A stretch of 64,000 nt of DNA from Natrarchaeobius halalkaliphilus (GTDB taxonomy: Archaea; Halobacteriota; Halobacteria; Halobacteriales; Natrialbaceae): contig NZ_REFY01000003.1 in NCBI RefSeq assembly GCF_003841485.1, positions 186,001-250,000 on the forward strand, read 5' to 3'. This document shows, in pieces, positions 1-8,629 of this stretch (its first letter is position 1; each line of letters opens with the position of its first letter). Below the pieces are notes generated by a model that had not been told where the DNA came from, did not search any database, and worked only from the letters and a program-made list of their open reading frames with translations. A program made the translations under genes and the position numbers.

Positions 1-343
1 CCAGCGGCGTGAGGTACTCGTCTTTCTGGCGCTCGTCTCCGAACTCGTAGAGCATGTTGCCCGCGAGCGAAGTGTGTGCGGCGACGACGGTTCCGAGCCC
101 TCCCGAGCCGCGAGAGATCTCCTCGAGACCGATCACGTAAGAGTGGTAATCGAGCCCGGCGCCGCCGTACTTCTCGGGGAAGGGCATTCCGAGGAGCCCG
201 AGGTCCGCCATCTCGTCGATGAGGTCGCGTGGAAACTCGTCCTCGTGGTCGATCTCCGCAGCGACAGGAACGATCTCCTCGTCGACGAACTCGGATACCA
301 TTTGGCGGATCTGGGTCTGCTCGGCCGAGAGTGCGAAGTCCAT
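1..343 (-). CDS. Acyl-CoA dehydrogenase, N-terminal part (cut by window edge)
   Basis: Only the first 114 codons lie in the window; the gene continues past position 1. The ATG at 343-341 begins MDFALSAEQTQIRQMV, the usual start of acyl-CoA dehydrogenases. It is followed by the helical N-terminal domain (FPRDLIDEMADLGLLGM, then a PEKYGGAGLDY-type motif and a GSGG stretch). The family are FAD flavoenzymes that oxidise acyl-CoA thioesters to enoyl-CoA, for example in fatty-acid or branched-chain amino-acid breakdown. The substrate cannot be told from this fragment. A 3-hydroxyacyl-CoA dehydrogenase lies 3 kb away on the same strand, but the two are not in one operon. Confidence 0.9.
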   Translation of the reverse strand, partial: MDFALSAEQTQIRQMVSEFVDEEIVPVAAEIDHEDEFPRDLIDEMADLGLLGMPFPEKYGGAGLDYHSYVIGLEEISRGSGGLGTVVAAHTSLAGNMLYEFGDERQKDEYLTPL

Positions 344-570
344 GGGAGACGGTTCACTGGGTTCGGCCTTGATTGTTGGGCCACGGACGTCGCGTTTACC
401 TCTCGCGTGTTGGGGCGAGCCGTCGGTCGTCAGTACGGACGGCGTCGCACCTCCTCGCCAGCGCGATCGTTTTCTCACCCGGTCGTCACGGTGTTTCGAG
501 GTCAGTACTCGGAACGTTCCGCCGGGACCGGGGTGTTTTTCCCGGATGCGCCCAAACGGGAATCCAGTAG

Positions 571-1617
571 ATGACTCCCGCCCAGTCAGAAATCACAACC
601 AACGCCGACCTTGAGTGGTGTTACGACGCGGTTCACGGCGTCTCACGGACTTTCTCGATCACGATCGACCGTCTCGAGGAGCCGATGGCGAGACACATCT
701 GTCTCGGCTACCTCCTCTGTCGAATAGCTGACACGATCGAAGATGCGGGACACATTCCTCCGAAAACGCAAACGGACCTGCTGAACGAGTACGACCGGCT
801 TCTCGATCACGAGGACGACCGGGCGGTCGAGACGTTCATGACCGACGTCGAACCGTGGATTCCCGAAGAAGCAAACGAGGACTGGGAGGTCGTCGCACAA
901 ACGCCGCGGGTGTTACGAACCTTCGAATCGCTCGAGGACGAACCCCGCGAAATCATGCGCGAACCGGTTCGCGAACTCGTCGACGGGATGGCCATGTTCA
1001 CCGCACGGTACGCCGACGAGGGCGGGCTCCGACTCCAGACGCTCGAGGAACTCGAGGAGTACTGCTGGTACGCAGCGGGAACCGTCGGAACGCTCATCAC
1101 GGGGCTGGTCGCTCGCGGGGCCTCCCAGGAACGAGCCGACGAGATGCGATCGAACGCCAGATCGTTCGCGCTGCTTTTACAGCTGGTCAACATCGCGAAG
1201 GACGTCGACGCGGATTATCGCGAGGAGAACAACGTCTACCTCCCCGCTGAGTGGCTCGAAGAAGAGGACGTCGCCCTCGACGCGGTCACCGACGAAGAGA
1301 ATCACGGCGGCGTAACGAACGTCATCCGTCGGGTCACGGGCCGCGCCGAGACGTACCTCGACGACGCTCAGCGGTACCTCGAGGTCGTCCCCGAACAACA
1401 CGGCAACCGGCTCTCGGCCTGGGCGATTCCCTACCTGCTCGCGGTCGGCACGATGCGCGAACTTCGCGAGCGTCCGGAAGACGTCGTTCGCGAGGGTGAC
1501 GTGAAGATCACTCGAGCCGAGGTGTACGCACTGCTTCAGACGTTCGAAGACGACGTTTCGCGCTCGCACCTCGACGAACTCCGAAGCGAAATGGCGGAAC
1601 GACCGCTTCATCAGTAG
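571..1617 (+). CDS. Squalene/phytoene synthase family protein
   Basis: A 348-residue trans-prenyl transferase of the head-to-head type. Both Asp-rich Mg-diphosphate motifs are visible: DTIED at residues 54-58, and NIAKDVDAD at about 207-215 followed by RxxNxYLP. Family members condense two C15 or C20 prenyl diphosphates to squalene or phytoene, the precursors of haloarchaeal squalenes and bacterioruberin carotenoids. The motif context (LCRIADTIED) looks more like squalene synthase than CrtB, but the sequence alone does not settle it. The ATG at 571 is the first sensible start. A T-rich box (GTGTTTTTCCC) lies about 30-40 nt upstream. No carotenoid genes flank it. Confidence 0.85.
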   Translation: MTPAQSEITTNADLEWCYDAVHGVSRTFSITIDRLEEPMARHICLGYLLCRIADTIEDAGHIPPKTQTDLLNEYDRLLDHEDDRAVETFMTDVEPWIPEEANEDWEVVAQTPRVLRTFESLEDEPREIMREPVRELVDGMAMFTARYADEGGLRLQTLEELEEYCWYAAGTVGTLITGLVARGASQERADEMRSNARSFALLLQLVNIAKDVDADYREENNVYLPAEWLEEEDVALDAVTDEENHGGVTNVIRRVTGRAETYLDDAQRYLEVVPEQHGNRLSAWAIPYLLAVGTMRELRERPEDVVREGDVKITRAEVYALLQTFEDDVSRSHLDELRSEMAERPLHQ

Positions 1618-1633
1618 CTAACGGTACCACGCG

Positions 1634-2932
1634 TTAGCTGGCGGCGTCGGCGGTTTCTTCCTCGGCCAGTTTCCGTCCGAGAAGCGAGAGTGGGTAGCCG
1701 AACGCGACGGTGATTCCGCCCCAAAACGCTAGCAGGAACCAGTAAACGATCGTGCCGATTACGGTCGGGAGAACGAACGAGAACAAAACGATACCCCCGA
1801 GGACCGGTAAAATCCCTGCGAGAATCACCGTTCCGACCGGTCGTGACCGACTTCCGTACGCGTATCCGATCGGCAAGAAGAGCCCGGTCGCGAGCGCAAA
1901 CGGGAGGAGGATCGTCACCGACCAGTCGCCAACGAGCCACATGAGTATCCCGGAAACGGCCGCCGCGAAACCTGCCAGACCGGCCAATCCTCGGATCTCG
2001 AGTCGATCGCCGCCCCCTCGGACCGCGATCCCGAGCAATGCGTATCCGATTCCGAGCGAACTCACGCCGCCGATTCCAGGAGTGAGGGGACGGCCGGTCG
2101 TCACCAGGCTCACGAGGACGAGGGCGAGCGCGCCGACCAGCCCGATCCCGACGATCAGCCGTTCGAGCCTCGGCCGGTCGAACGAGGCGCGGCCGCGGTC
2201 GACGCGACCGATCGCGAGTCCCGAAACCGCGATCAGTATGGCGGGAGCGATCCCGACGATAACGCCGAGTTTCAACGCCTGTGGTCCGATCTCGAGGCCG
2301 ATCGTCGCGTAGCCGAGGGCCGTGCCGCGAACGCCGTTCGAGCCGTGGGTGAGATACGTCTGGCTGGCGAAGTCACCCCCGATCGATTCCCCCGCGTTCG
2401 CGTTCCACGTCGCGGTGTTTCCGTCGACGGTCGCATACCGCGGCTCGGTGATAACGTCGGTATCCGGTGGCGTGTGGATTCGGACGCGCTCTGCCGCCAG
2501 ATCATAGCGTTCGTTGCCACTGTCGAGGGCGAAATAGTCGACGAGCCAGGTTCCGCCGACGCCGGGGCGGGCGACGGCGTCGACGGTGTAGGTCACCACG
2601 ACGCCCCCATCCTCGAGTGAGACCGTTCTGTCCGCCGTCTCACCTCGAGCGACGTGCCAGCTTCGTCCGTCTTCTATCTCCCGTTCGAGCGTCTTGGGCT
2701 CCTCGCGGTACCGATCGGCTGCCGAATCCGTGATGGGAACTCGTTCGGTCCACCGGGAGTCGCCGTTCGAGTCGACCGAGACGTCGAGGGTTCCCGGTCC
2801 GGTTGCGCCGTCGACGTCCGAGGCACAGACGTCACAGAGCTGCGTGGGAGGTGGTGCGCCGGCGACGACCGCGACGCCGGTGATCGCGACGATACAGAGG
2901 AGGGCGACGGGGACGATTCGGGCGAATCGCAT
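1634..2932 (-). CDS. Haloarchaeal membrane protein with exported N-terminal domain
   Basis: A 432-residue protein of unknown function. Residues 1-27 form a signal-anchor-like hydrophobic segment followed by a CDVC motif. A soluble, beta-rich, probably extracellular domain covers about residues 40-205. The C-terminal half holds about seven hydrophobic segments (for example ALKLGVIVGIAPAILIAVSG). The charged tail KLAEEETADAAS is probably cytoplasmic. A TATA-like element (TATTTATAC on the minus strand, about 2955-2963) sits about 27 nt before the ATG, which fits a leaderless message. It converges with the squalene/phytoene synthase gene, leaving only 16 nt between the stops. I do not recognise a named family. 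Confidence 0.7.
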   Translation of the reverse strand: MRFARIVPVALLCIVAITGVAVVAGAPPPTQLCDVCASDVDGATGPGTLDVSVDSNGDSRWTERVPITDSAADRYREEPKTLEREIEDGRSWHVARGETADRTVSLEDGGVVVTYTVDAVARPGVGGTWLVDYFALDSGNERYDLAAERVRIHTPPDTDVITEPRYATVDGNTATWNANAGESIGGDFASQTYLTHGSNGVRGTALGYATIGLEIGPQALKLGVIVGIAPAILIAVSGLAIGRVDRGRASFDRPRLERLIVGIGLVGALALVLVSLVTTGRPLTPGIGGVSSLGIGYALLGIAVRGGGDRLEIRGLAGLAGFAAAVSGILMWLVGDWSVTILLPFALATGLFLPIGYAYGSRSRPVGTVILAGILPVLGGIVLFSFVLPTVIGTIVYWFLLAFWGGITVAFGYPLSLLGRKLAEEETADAAS

Positions 2933-2954
2933 CGCGTCTCTTTTTTCACGTCAC

Positions 2955-2963
2955 GTATAAATA
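2955..2963 (-). promoter_or_regulatory. TATA box of the membrane-protein gene
   Basis: On the minus strand this reads TATTTATAC, centred about 27 nt upstream of the ATG at 2932. That is the spacing expected for an archaeal TATA box feeding a nearly leaderless transcript. Confidence 0.55.
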
Positions 2964-3019
2964 CATTTCAGCCACTCAAACAGCTCTTGTAGCCGCTCGA
3001 GGTGGGAACGCCGCATCGA

Positions 3020-3874
3020 TCACTCGTAGTCGTAGAAGCCAGTTCCCGTCTTCTTTCCGAGATCGCCCGCTTCGACCTTTCGTTTGAGGAGGTAGGCCGG
3101 CTTGAATCGCTCTCCGAGTTCCTCGTACAACGTCTCGGAGGCGTGTAGACAGATGTCGAGTCCGATGTGATCTGCCAGGCTCAGAGGTCCCATCGGAACG
3201 TTGGTTCCGAGTTCCATCCCGGCGTCGATGTCGTCCCTCGTCGCGACGCCTTCGTCGAACACCCGAATCCCCTCGTTTATCCAGGGCATGAGGATCCGGT
3301 TCGTGACGAACCCCGGTTTGTCGTCGGACTCCCAGGTCGTCTTTCCGAGGGTTCGTGCCACCTCGTGTGCGAGTTCGGTCACCTCGTCGGTGGTCTTTTC
3401 TCCGACGACGATCTCGACGCCGTCCATGATCGGAACGGGATTCATGAAGTGGATACCGACGACGCGTTCGGGCCGGTCGAGCACCGAGGCGATCGACGTG
3501 ATCGATAGCGTACTCGTGTTCGTCGCAAGCAGGACGTCCTCGCCGCAGACCCCCTCGAGATCCGCGAAGATTTCCCGTTTGATCGAGAGGCTCTCGACTG
3601 CGGCCTCGACCACGAGATCGCAATCGGCCAACGCGTCGATCGCCGTCGTTCCCTCGATCCGGTCGCGGATTCGGTCGGATGACTCCTCGAGATCCTCGCG
3701 TGACTCGAGGCGCTCGAGGCTACTTTCGACCGTCGCGATACCGTCCTCAATCAGCTCGGGTTCGAGATCACGCATCACGACGTTGTAGCTGTGGGTCGCG
3801 CCGACCTGTGCGATCCCGCTCCCCATCGTTCCCGCACCGACGACGCCGATCCGGTCGATTTCAGTTCGGAGCAT
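3020..3874 (-). CDS. 3-hydroxyacyl-CoA dehydrogenase family protein
   Basis: A 284-residue protein. The N-terminal Rossmann fold has the NAD-binding motif IGVVGAGTMGSGIAQ at about residues 9-23. The family motifs ATNTSTLSIT and GIHFMNPVP follow, the latter containing the catalytic His. The helical C-terminal domain ends PAYLLKRKVEAGDLGKKTG. It should interconvert 3-hydroxyacyl-CoA and 3-oxoacyl-CoA with NAD, in beta-oxidation or butanoate metabolism. Its length matches stand-alone HBD/PaaH enzymes, without the enoyl-CoA hydratase fusion seen in some archaea. The start at 3874 was chosen because the open frame upstream is Arg-rich and unlike haloarchaeal protein. Confidence 0.93.
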   Translation of the reverse strand: MLRTEIDRIGVVGAGTMGSGIAQVGATHSYNVVMRDLEPELIEDGIATVESSLERLESREDLEESSDRIRDRIEGTTAIDALADCDLVVEAAVESLSIKREIFADLEGVCGEDVLLATNTSTLSITSIASVLDRPERVVGIHFMNPVPIMDGVEIVVGEKTTDEVTELAHEVARTLGKTTWESDDKPGFVTNRILMPWINEGIRVFDEGVATRDDIDAGMELGTNVPMGPLSLADHIGLDICLHASETLYEELGERFKPAYLLKRKVEAGDLGKKTGTGFYDYE

Positions 3875-4108
3875 ACGACGGGATACGACGGCGGCGTCCG
3901 AATATACTTGGGGCCGGTTCACGCACGTGGAACCGAGTCGACGAACCGCCGATGGCTGGAAATGAGCGAACGTCGGCTGGACCGTGTTGGAGACGCGTCG
4001 ACGCTGGTACCGACCGCCCATCGGACGCGTGGTCTGTTTCACGTCACAGTCGTCCGAGGAAAACCTTCAAGACCGGTGGGTGTGAGGTACGGACGATCGG
4101 TGAATCGC

Positions 4109-4663
4109 GTGAGTAACGAACACGTCGCTGGCGAATCAGCCGCAATCGACGTCGAAATCGACTCCGACGAACGGGACGCACTCGAGGCGGCGAACGTCGA
4201 CGCAGTCGACGTCACGGCCAGAGACTGCTCCTATCGAGTGCTGCTCGATGCCGGCGTCGACGAAGAAATCGCGGACGCACTCCGCAGACGGTTCTCGCTT
4301 CCGTGGTCGTTCGAGACGGACGGCGACCTCGATCGTCGATCCACCGAGGTCAAGGGTCTCGGAGACGGCGAACGTGCGTGGATCGCCGCCAGCGAAGACG
4401 ACGGCTGGCAGGCGTTCGAACGTGCACACTCACGGGCGACTCGAGGCGAAAGCGACGACGTGGCCCGCCCCTGGCCACGACCGACGCCGGTCGAGGCGGT
4501 CGCGGGTATCGGTCCCGAGGATGCCGACGCGCTGGCCGAAGCCGGAATCGTCTCGGCCGAGCGTCTCGCCACGATCGACGCGACCCAGATCGCAGACGTA
4601 CTCGAGTTCGACGTCTTGCACGTCCGAACCTGGCGATACAACGCTCGCGAACTGATCGAGTGA
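4109..4663 (+). CDS. Helix-hairpin-helix protein, haloarchaeal, function unknown
   Basis: A 184-residue acidic protein. Residues 1-120 are a conserved-looking alpha/beta region (EADNVDAVDVTARD-like; DEEIADALRRRF). Residues about 128-184 carry a helix-hairpin-helix unit (VEAVAGIGPEDADALAEAGI, then VLEFDVLHVRTWRYNARELIE). Such HhH modules bind DNA non-specifically in Rad51, TopA and ligase families, so nucleic-acid binding is likely but unproven. The start is a GTG: 4109 is preferred, 4100 is also possible, and more upstream starts would add an Arg-rich non-halophilic leader. It is divergent from the 3-hydroxyacyl-CoA dehydrogenase gene. Confidence 0.7.
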   Translation: MSNEHVAGESAAIDVEIDSDERDALEAANVDAVDVTARDCSYRVLLDAGVDEEIADALRRRFSLPWSFETDGDLDRRSTEVKGLGDGERAWIAASEDDGWQAFERAHSRATRGESDDVARPWPRPTPVEAVAGIGPEDADALAEAGIVSAERLATIDATQIADVLEFDVLHVRTWRYNARELIE

Positions 4664-4806
4664 GCGCCGCCTCTTCGAACCGAGCGACGGACCGTCGTAT
4701 TCGGTTGCTCCGACTTTCGGTCCGGTACGACCGTTTCGGTCGCTCGCTCTTATCCGGCCCGACAAGAGAAGAATACAACCGTATCGGTCACCCATGTTGG
4801 GCAAAC

Positions 4807-4856
4807 TTACTACTAAAATAAGTAATTTCGATAATGCGGATCATCAGAGATTTATA
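4807..4856 (+). promoter_or_regulatory. TrmB-like site and TATA box upstream of fba-fbp
   Basis: An inverted repeat TTACT-N9-AGTAA spans 4807-4825. Read as TACT-N8-AAGTA (4808-4824), it differs by one base from the published Halobacterium TrmB consensus TACT-N7/8-GAGTA. A TATA box (TTTATA, 4851-4856) follows and lies 25-30 nt before the ATG at 4881. TrmB sites upstream of the TATA/BRE are activating positions in H. salinarum and fire gluconeogenic genes when sugar is scarce, which fits the genes downstream. The TATA box is clear; the TrmB assignment is inference. Confidence 0.5.
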
Positions 4857-4880
4857 CTGGACTGATGGACCATTTAACAG

Positions 4881-5669
4881 ATGATTCCGATCGACGACTC
4901 CCCGATCGTCCGCGACGGCAAGTCACTGATCCTCGCCATGGATCACGGACTCGAGCACGGCCCGGTCGACTTCGAAGACGTCCCCGGGAAGCTCGACCCG
5001 GCGGCCGTCTTCGAGACGGCGACCCACGACGCGGTCACGGCGATGGCGGTCCAGAAGGGTATCGCCGAGGGCTACTATCCGAGCTACGAGGACGACGTCA
5101 ATCTGCTCGCGAAGATCAACGGAACGTCGAACCTCTGGATGGGCGAACCGGACTCGGCGGTCAACTGGTCGGTCGAGTACGCCGCCGAGCTTGGAGCCGA
5201 CGCGGTTGGCTTTACCGTCTACGGCGGCTCGAACCACGAGATCGAGATGGTCGAGGAGTTCCGCGACGTTCAAGAGAGCGCCCGCGACCACGATCTTCCC
5301 GTCGTTATGTGGTCGTATCCCCGCGGGCAGGGACTCAAAAACGACACGAAACCGAGTACGATCTCCTACGCGTCCCGTCTCGCGCTCGAACTCGGTGCCG
5401 ACATCGCGAAGGTCAAATATCCCGGCAGTAGGGATGCGATGGCCCACGCCGTCGACTGCGCCGGTGACATGAAGGTCGTGATGAGCGGTGGCTCGAAAAC
5501 GTCCGACTACGAGTTTCTCTCGACCGTCGAGACCGTCATGGACGCCGGGGCGAACGGTCTCGCCGTCGGCCGGAACGTCTGGCAACGAGAGGATCCTACC
5601 CCCCTCCTCGACGCTCTCGAGAAGGTTATCTACGAGGGTGAGACGGCCGACGCAGCTCTGGAGGAATGA
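4881..5669 (+). CDS. fba: Class I fructose-1,6-bisphosphate aldolase (archaeal DeoC/FbaB type)
   Basis: A 262-residue TIM-barrel aldolase, the usual length of archaeal class I FBP aldolases. The N-terminus LILAMDHGLEHGP holds the family Asp. Tyr146 (SYPRG) and Lys177 (ADIAKVKYPG) match the catalytic Tyr146 and Schiff-base Lys177 known from Thermoproteus tenax. The phosphate-binding loop MSGGSKT and the AVGRNVWQ motif follow. It condenses DHAP and glyceraldehyde-3-phosphate in gluconeogenesis. Related proteins make ADH in aromatic biosynthesis, but the 4-nt overlap with fbp argues for the sugar role here. Confidence 0.9.
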   Translation: MIPIDDSPIVRDGKSLILAMDHGLEHGPVDFEDVPGKLDPAAVFETATHDAVTAMAVQKGIAEGYYPSYEDDVNLLAKINGTSNLWMGEPDSAVNWSVEYAAELGADAVGFTVYGGSNHEIEMVEEFRDVQESARDHDLPVVMWSYPRGQGLKNDTKPSTISYASRLALELGADIAKVKYPGSRDAMAHAVDCAGDMKVVMSGGSKTSDYEFLSTVETVMDAGANGLAVGRNVWQREDPTPLLDALEKVIYEGETADAALEE

Positions 5670-6511
5670 CCGACACCGTCGAGGACGTCGTCCGCGTGAT
5701 CGCTCGCTCTGCGACCGAGATACGCCGGGGTCTGGTCGGCAGACGAGGGAAAGTCGACGAGGAGAACCCAAGCGGCGAAACGCAAGCCGAGGCGGATATC
5801 TGGGCGGACGAACTGCTCGCGGACCGGTTGTCGACGACCGACGGCGTCGTCCAGTACGCAAGCGAAGAGCGAACCGACGACCTCAACTGTGGCGACGAGG
5901 GTCTCGCAGTCGCCGTCGATCCGCTGGATGGTTCGTCGAACCTCCGATCGAACAACACGATGGGAACGGTGTTCGGGATCTACGACGAACCGATTCCCGC
6001 TCCGGGAACCGCCCTCGTTGCCGCGGGATACGTTCTCTACGGACCGATCACGACGATGGTGTACGCTCGTGACGGACAGGTGACGACGTACGAACTCTCC
6101 GGTGGCGAGCGAACCGTCGTCGACGAGGACGTTATCGTCCCCGACGATCCCGTCGTCTACGGCTTCGGCGGACGCGTCCCCAACTGGACCGACGACTTCC
6201 ATCAGTACGCCAACGAAATCGAGGACGAACTCAAACTCCGCTACGGCGGGTCGATGATCGGTGACGTCAACCAGGTGCTCAGCTACGGCGGAATCTTCGC
6301 CTATCCAGCGCTCGAGGACAGTCCGAACGGAAAGCTCCGACTACAGTTCGAGGGGAATCCGATCGCCTACGTGATGGAGTCGGCCGGCGGGCGTTCCTCC
6401 GATGGAACCCAGTCGATACTCGAGATCGAACCGACCGATCTCCACGGACGGGTTCCACTCCACGTCGGCAACGCCGACCTGATCGACCGACTCGAGGCCG
6501 CACTCGAGTAG
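5666..6511 (+). CDS. fbp: Class 1 fructose-1,6-bisphosphatase
   Basis: A 281-residue FIG-superfamily phosphatase. The metal-binding motif DPLDGSSN is at residues 85-92, preceded by the ASEE motif at 65-68. The C-terminal ligand region is FEGNPIAYVMESAGG. It hydrolyses fructose-1,6-bisphosphate to fructose-6-phosphate, the committed step of gluconeogenesis. The ATG overlaps the last codons of the aldolase gene (ATGA overlap, 5666-5669), so the two are cotranscribed and probably translationally coupled. It shares the TrmB-like promoter region at 4807-4856. It is somewhat shorter than the roughly 330-residue bacterial/eukaryotic enzymes but complete in motifs. Confidence 0.93.
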   Translation: MTDTVEDVVRVIARSATEIRRGLVGRRGKVDEENPSGETQAEADIWADELLADRLSTTDGVVQYASEERTDDLNCGDEGLAVAVDPLDGSSNLRSNNTMGTVFGIYDEPIPAPGTALVAAGYVLYGPITTMVYARDGQVTTYELSGGERTVVDEDVIVPDDPVVYGFGGRVPNWTDDFHQYANEIEDELKLRYGGSMIGDVNQVLSYGGIFAYPALEDSPNGKLRLQFEGNPIAYVMESAGGRSSDGTQSILEIEPTDLHGRVPLHVGNADLIDRLEAALE

Positions 6512-6587
6512 GACGGTCACCGCCGATGACGTCGAGAACGTATAGGGTCGAGCGTCGTGGCTCTCTGCGTTCAGCGCACGAACCGAA

Positions 6588-6845
6588 CTACGGCTCACGA
6601 CGTGCCGTGGATCGACTCTGAGCCCACGGAGCCGTGACGAAGACGTAGACCCCGACGCCGATCAGCATCATCCCGTAGAACGCCCAGCGTGGCCACGCGG
6701 TCTCGAGAAAGAGAAGCGTCAGAAACAGGACCCAGAGTGCGATCGCGAGTAGATCGACGGCGAGTCGAGCGACGGTTCGGAGCCCGGATCGAACGACGCT
6801 CGTTTCAGCGGACTGTCGATCGGTCGGTTTCGAGGATCCCGTCAT
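6588..6845 (-). CDS. Small two-TM membrane protein
   Basis: An 85-residue protein of unknown function with two hydrophobic segments: LAVDLLAIALWVLFLTLLFL (about 34-53) and a second at about 58-76 ending YVFVTAPW. The N-terminus is polar and the tail is basic (RSTARREP). The ATG at 6845 was chosen over an upstream in-frame ATG at 6935, which lies inside the protease gene. It follows the protease gene by 14 nt on the same strand, so the two are probably one transcript. No known domain is recognised. Confidence 0.6.
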   Translation of the reverse strand: MTGSSKPTDRQSAETSVVRSGLRTVARLAVDLLAIALWVLFLTLLFLETAWPRWAFYGMMLIGVGVYVFVTAPWAQSRSTARREP

Positions 6846-6859
6846 CAGTCTCTGTCCGA

Positions 6860-8032
6860 TCAGAAGTGATAGCCGTGCTCTGCGGTTAGTTTGTAGGCCG
6901 ATACGCCCCAGACGTAACTCTGTCCCGGCCACCACGTTCGGGCGTTGTTGAAGCCGGCGACGAGAACGTCGTCGTCACGGCCATCCGGGTCCGAATGGTA
7001 GCTGACCGAGCCGCTGTCACCGTCGGTCAGGTCCATCTCGCCCCCCCACCGGATCTGTCCGCGACGACAGAACTCGTCGGTGAAACACGTCACGGCATCG
7101 ACGCCCTGGATTCGCCCCGTCGTGTGCCCGGTTAGCGCACCGACTTTTTCGAGTTCCTCTCCTCGCGCGACGAGGTCAGCAAGACCGAGCCTGGTGTACT
7201 GTCCGCGAACCCGAACTGGTGACGGTGCCGCGATTCGGCTCACAGGTCGCATCTCCCCGTTCGGTTCGACCGCGACGAAGTCTTCGCCGGGATGGGCGTA
7301 GACAACGGTCCCTAGCTCGAGCCGTTCCACCCGGTCCAGAGGGAGTGCCAGCGGGTGTCCCACCGGATCGGGCTCGTCTTTGAACGCGTGTTCGGCGGTG
7401 ACGAAAAACGCCTCCTCTTCGTCGGGATGGTACAGCGCGGGGCTGAGCGTGGCCAGGCTCGACGGCGTTTCACAGGCGATCCCGCTCGGGACACGACCAT
7501 CGTCGACGCTCTCTACGTATCGTGGCTCAGCGTACTCGAACCCGTCCTCGATCTCCTCGATCTCGATGATCGTCTCGGTGTTTATCGAAATTCCCTCGGA
7601 AACGTCTCGAATCATCTCCCGTGCGGATTGTCCCTCGTTCGAGACGCCGATCGAGATCGACGCCGTTCCACTCGCGTAATCGCCCGGAACGACGGCGCTA
7701 CCGAGGTAGCCGGTGTAGGCGATCCGGGCCAGCCGCTCGTTGAGCTCGAATGCGTTCTGGACGGCGGCGTACCACTCTGCGGGCACGTCGCGCGTTTGCT
7801 CGACGAGCGAGAACGGATCGTCGGGGTTCTCTCTGACTCGTGCAGTGACGATCGGAACCTCGCCGTCGTCGGCCGCGAGAAAGTCCTCGACGCCGAGAAG
7901 CTGTGCCATCCCGAGAGCGTATCCGCCGGTAACGAGCGTTCGGAGGAATTCTCGCCGATCCATCTCGGGCTGGAGCCGTTCGCGGAGGGTCGCGAGTCGG
8001 TGTACCAGTCTCGCTGTGTTCGTCTCAGGCAT
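6860..8032 (-). CDS. Tat-signal trypsin-like (chymotrypsin-fold) serine protease homologue
   Basis: A 390-residue protein. A twin-arginine motif DRREFLRTL (residues 25-33) is followed by a hydrophobic stretch, so export in folded form is likely. A complete catalytic triad can be proposed. His215 sits in FVTAEHAF (compare TAAHC). Asp251 is in GEDFVAVE. Ser340 is in TDGDSGSVS, the S1 hallmark GDSG. The segment LTGHTTGRIQG (about 300-310) matches the GxTTGxxxG strand of streptogrisin/alpha-lytic proteases. Residues about 60-170 are an acidic pro-region-like domain. The substrate is unknown. A small membrane-protein gene follows 14 nt downstream. Confidence 0.75.
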   Translation of the reverse strand: MPETNTARLVHRLATLRERLQPEMDRREFLRTLVTGGYALGMAQLLGVEDFLAADDGEVPIVTARVRENPDDPFSLVEQTRDVPAEWYAAVQNAFELNERLARIAYTGYLGSAVVPGDYASGTASISIGVSNEGQSAREMIRDVSEGISINTETIIEIEEIEDGFEYAEPRYVESVDDGRVPSGIACETPSSLATLSPALYHPDEEEAFFVTAEHAFKDEPDPVGHPLALPLDRVERLELGTVVYAHPGEDFVAVEPNGEMRPVSRIAAPSPVRVRGQYTRLGLADLVARGEELEKVGALTGHTTGRIQGVDAVTCFTDEFCRRGQIRWGGEMDLTDGDSGSVSYHSDPDGRDDDVLVAGFNNARTWWPGQSYVWGVSAYKLTAEHGYHF

Positions 8033-8629
8033 ACGTTCGGTAGTGCCGATTGTGACACCTGCGTGGGTGACACGCTACTGTTGGGTGGCGTTGCGTCGGG
8101 AGTTCCGGCTTACCGACGGCTGATAACTATCGCGTGGACGTTCGCGAGACGGTCGGTAGCTACCCACAAATACTCCGAAACCGGCTAAACCCGTTCTGCC
8201 TGCAGGTGCCACTCGTTATCGGGGGGACCGATCGATCGCCCCCGACTTCTCACGCGGCGTAGTCCTCGACCTTCCTACCACTTTAAATACCTATCTTTAC
8301 CGATACGATCGACCATTCACTAGAGTCCACTCTATCATCGGGAGAAAATAAGTGTTTGTACGAACATTACGAATTATAACCAACATATAACCCAATTGAC
8401 TGTTAGTGCCGCTCTACGTCTTCCGGTTAATAATATAGTCGAAGATCTAGTATCACCTTCTTCCTCTATTTTGGATGGTTCTTCGCGGAATCAATTAGTC
8501 TCGCCTGCTCTATAAGTTTTTTATAAGTTATGAAACTCATCAATATATCGTACGAGTTTCAAACCTATTCACTATCAGCTAATTATGGGAAATACTTATA
8601 TACCTATTTCTCCTACTATCTATTAGATT
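8033..8629. other. AT-rich 597-bp gene-free region with orphan TATA element
   Basis: I see no convincing ORF on either strand. The region is much more AT-rich than its surroundings from about 8280 onward. It holds a G/C hairpin (GGGGG 8221-8225 pairing with CCCCC 8239-8243, with CGAT/ATCG inside). A strong TATA-like element TTTAAATA lies at 8282-8289 without an obvious reading frame behind it. Near 8515-8530 is a TATAAG-TTTTT-TATAAG pattern. It may hold an untranslated RNA or simply promoter DNA for the divergent genes. Confidence 0.5.
8595..8603 (+). promoter_or_regulatory. TATA box of the 71-residue membrane protein gene
   Basis: CTTATATAC is centred about 31 nt upstream of the ATG at 8630, giving a predicted leaderless or nearly leaderless transcript. 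Confidence 0.6.

Noticed and set aside
8221..8243. G/C hairpin read as a transcription terminator
   Set aside because: There is no T-tract after it, and it lies upstream of the divergent genes rather than at a gene end.
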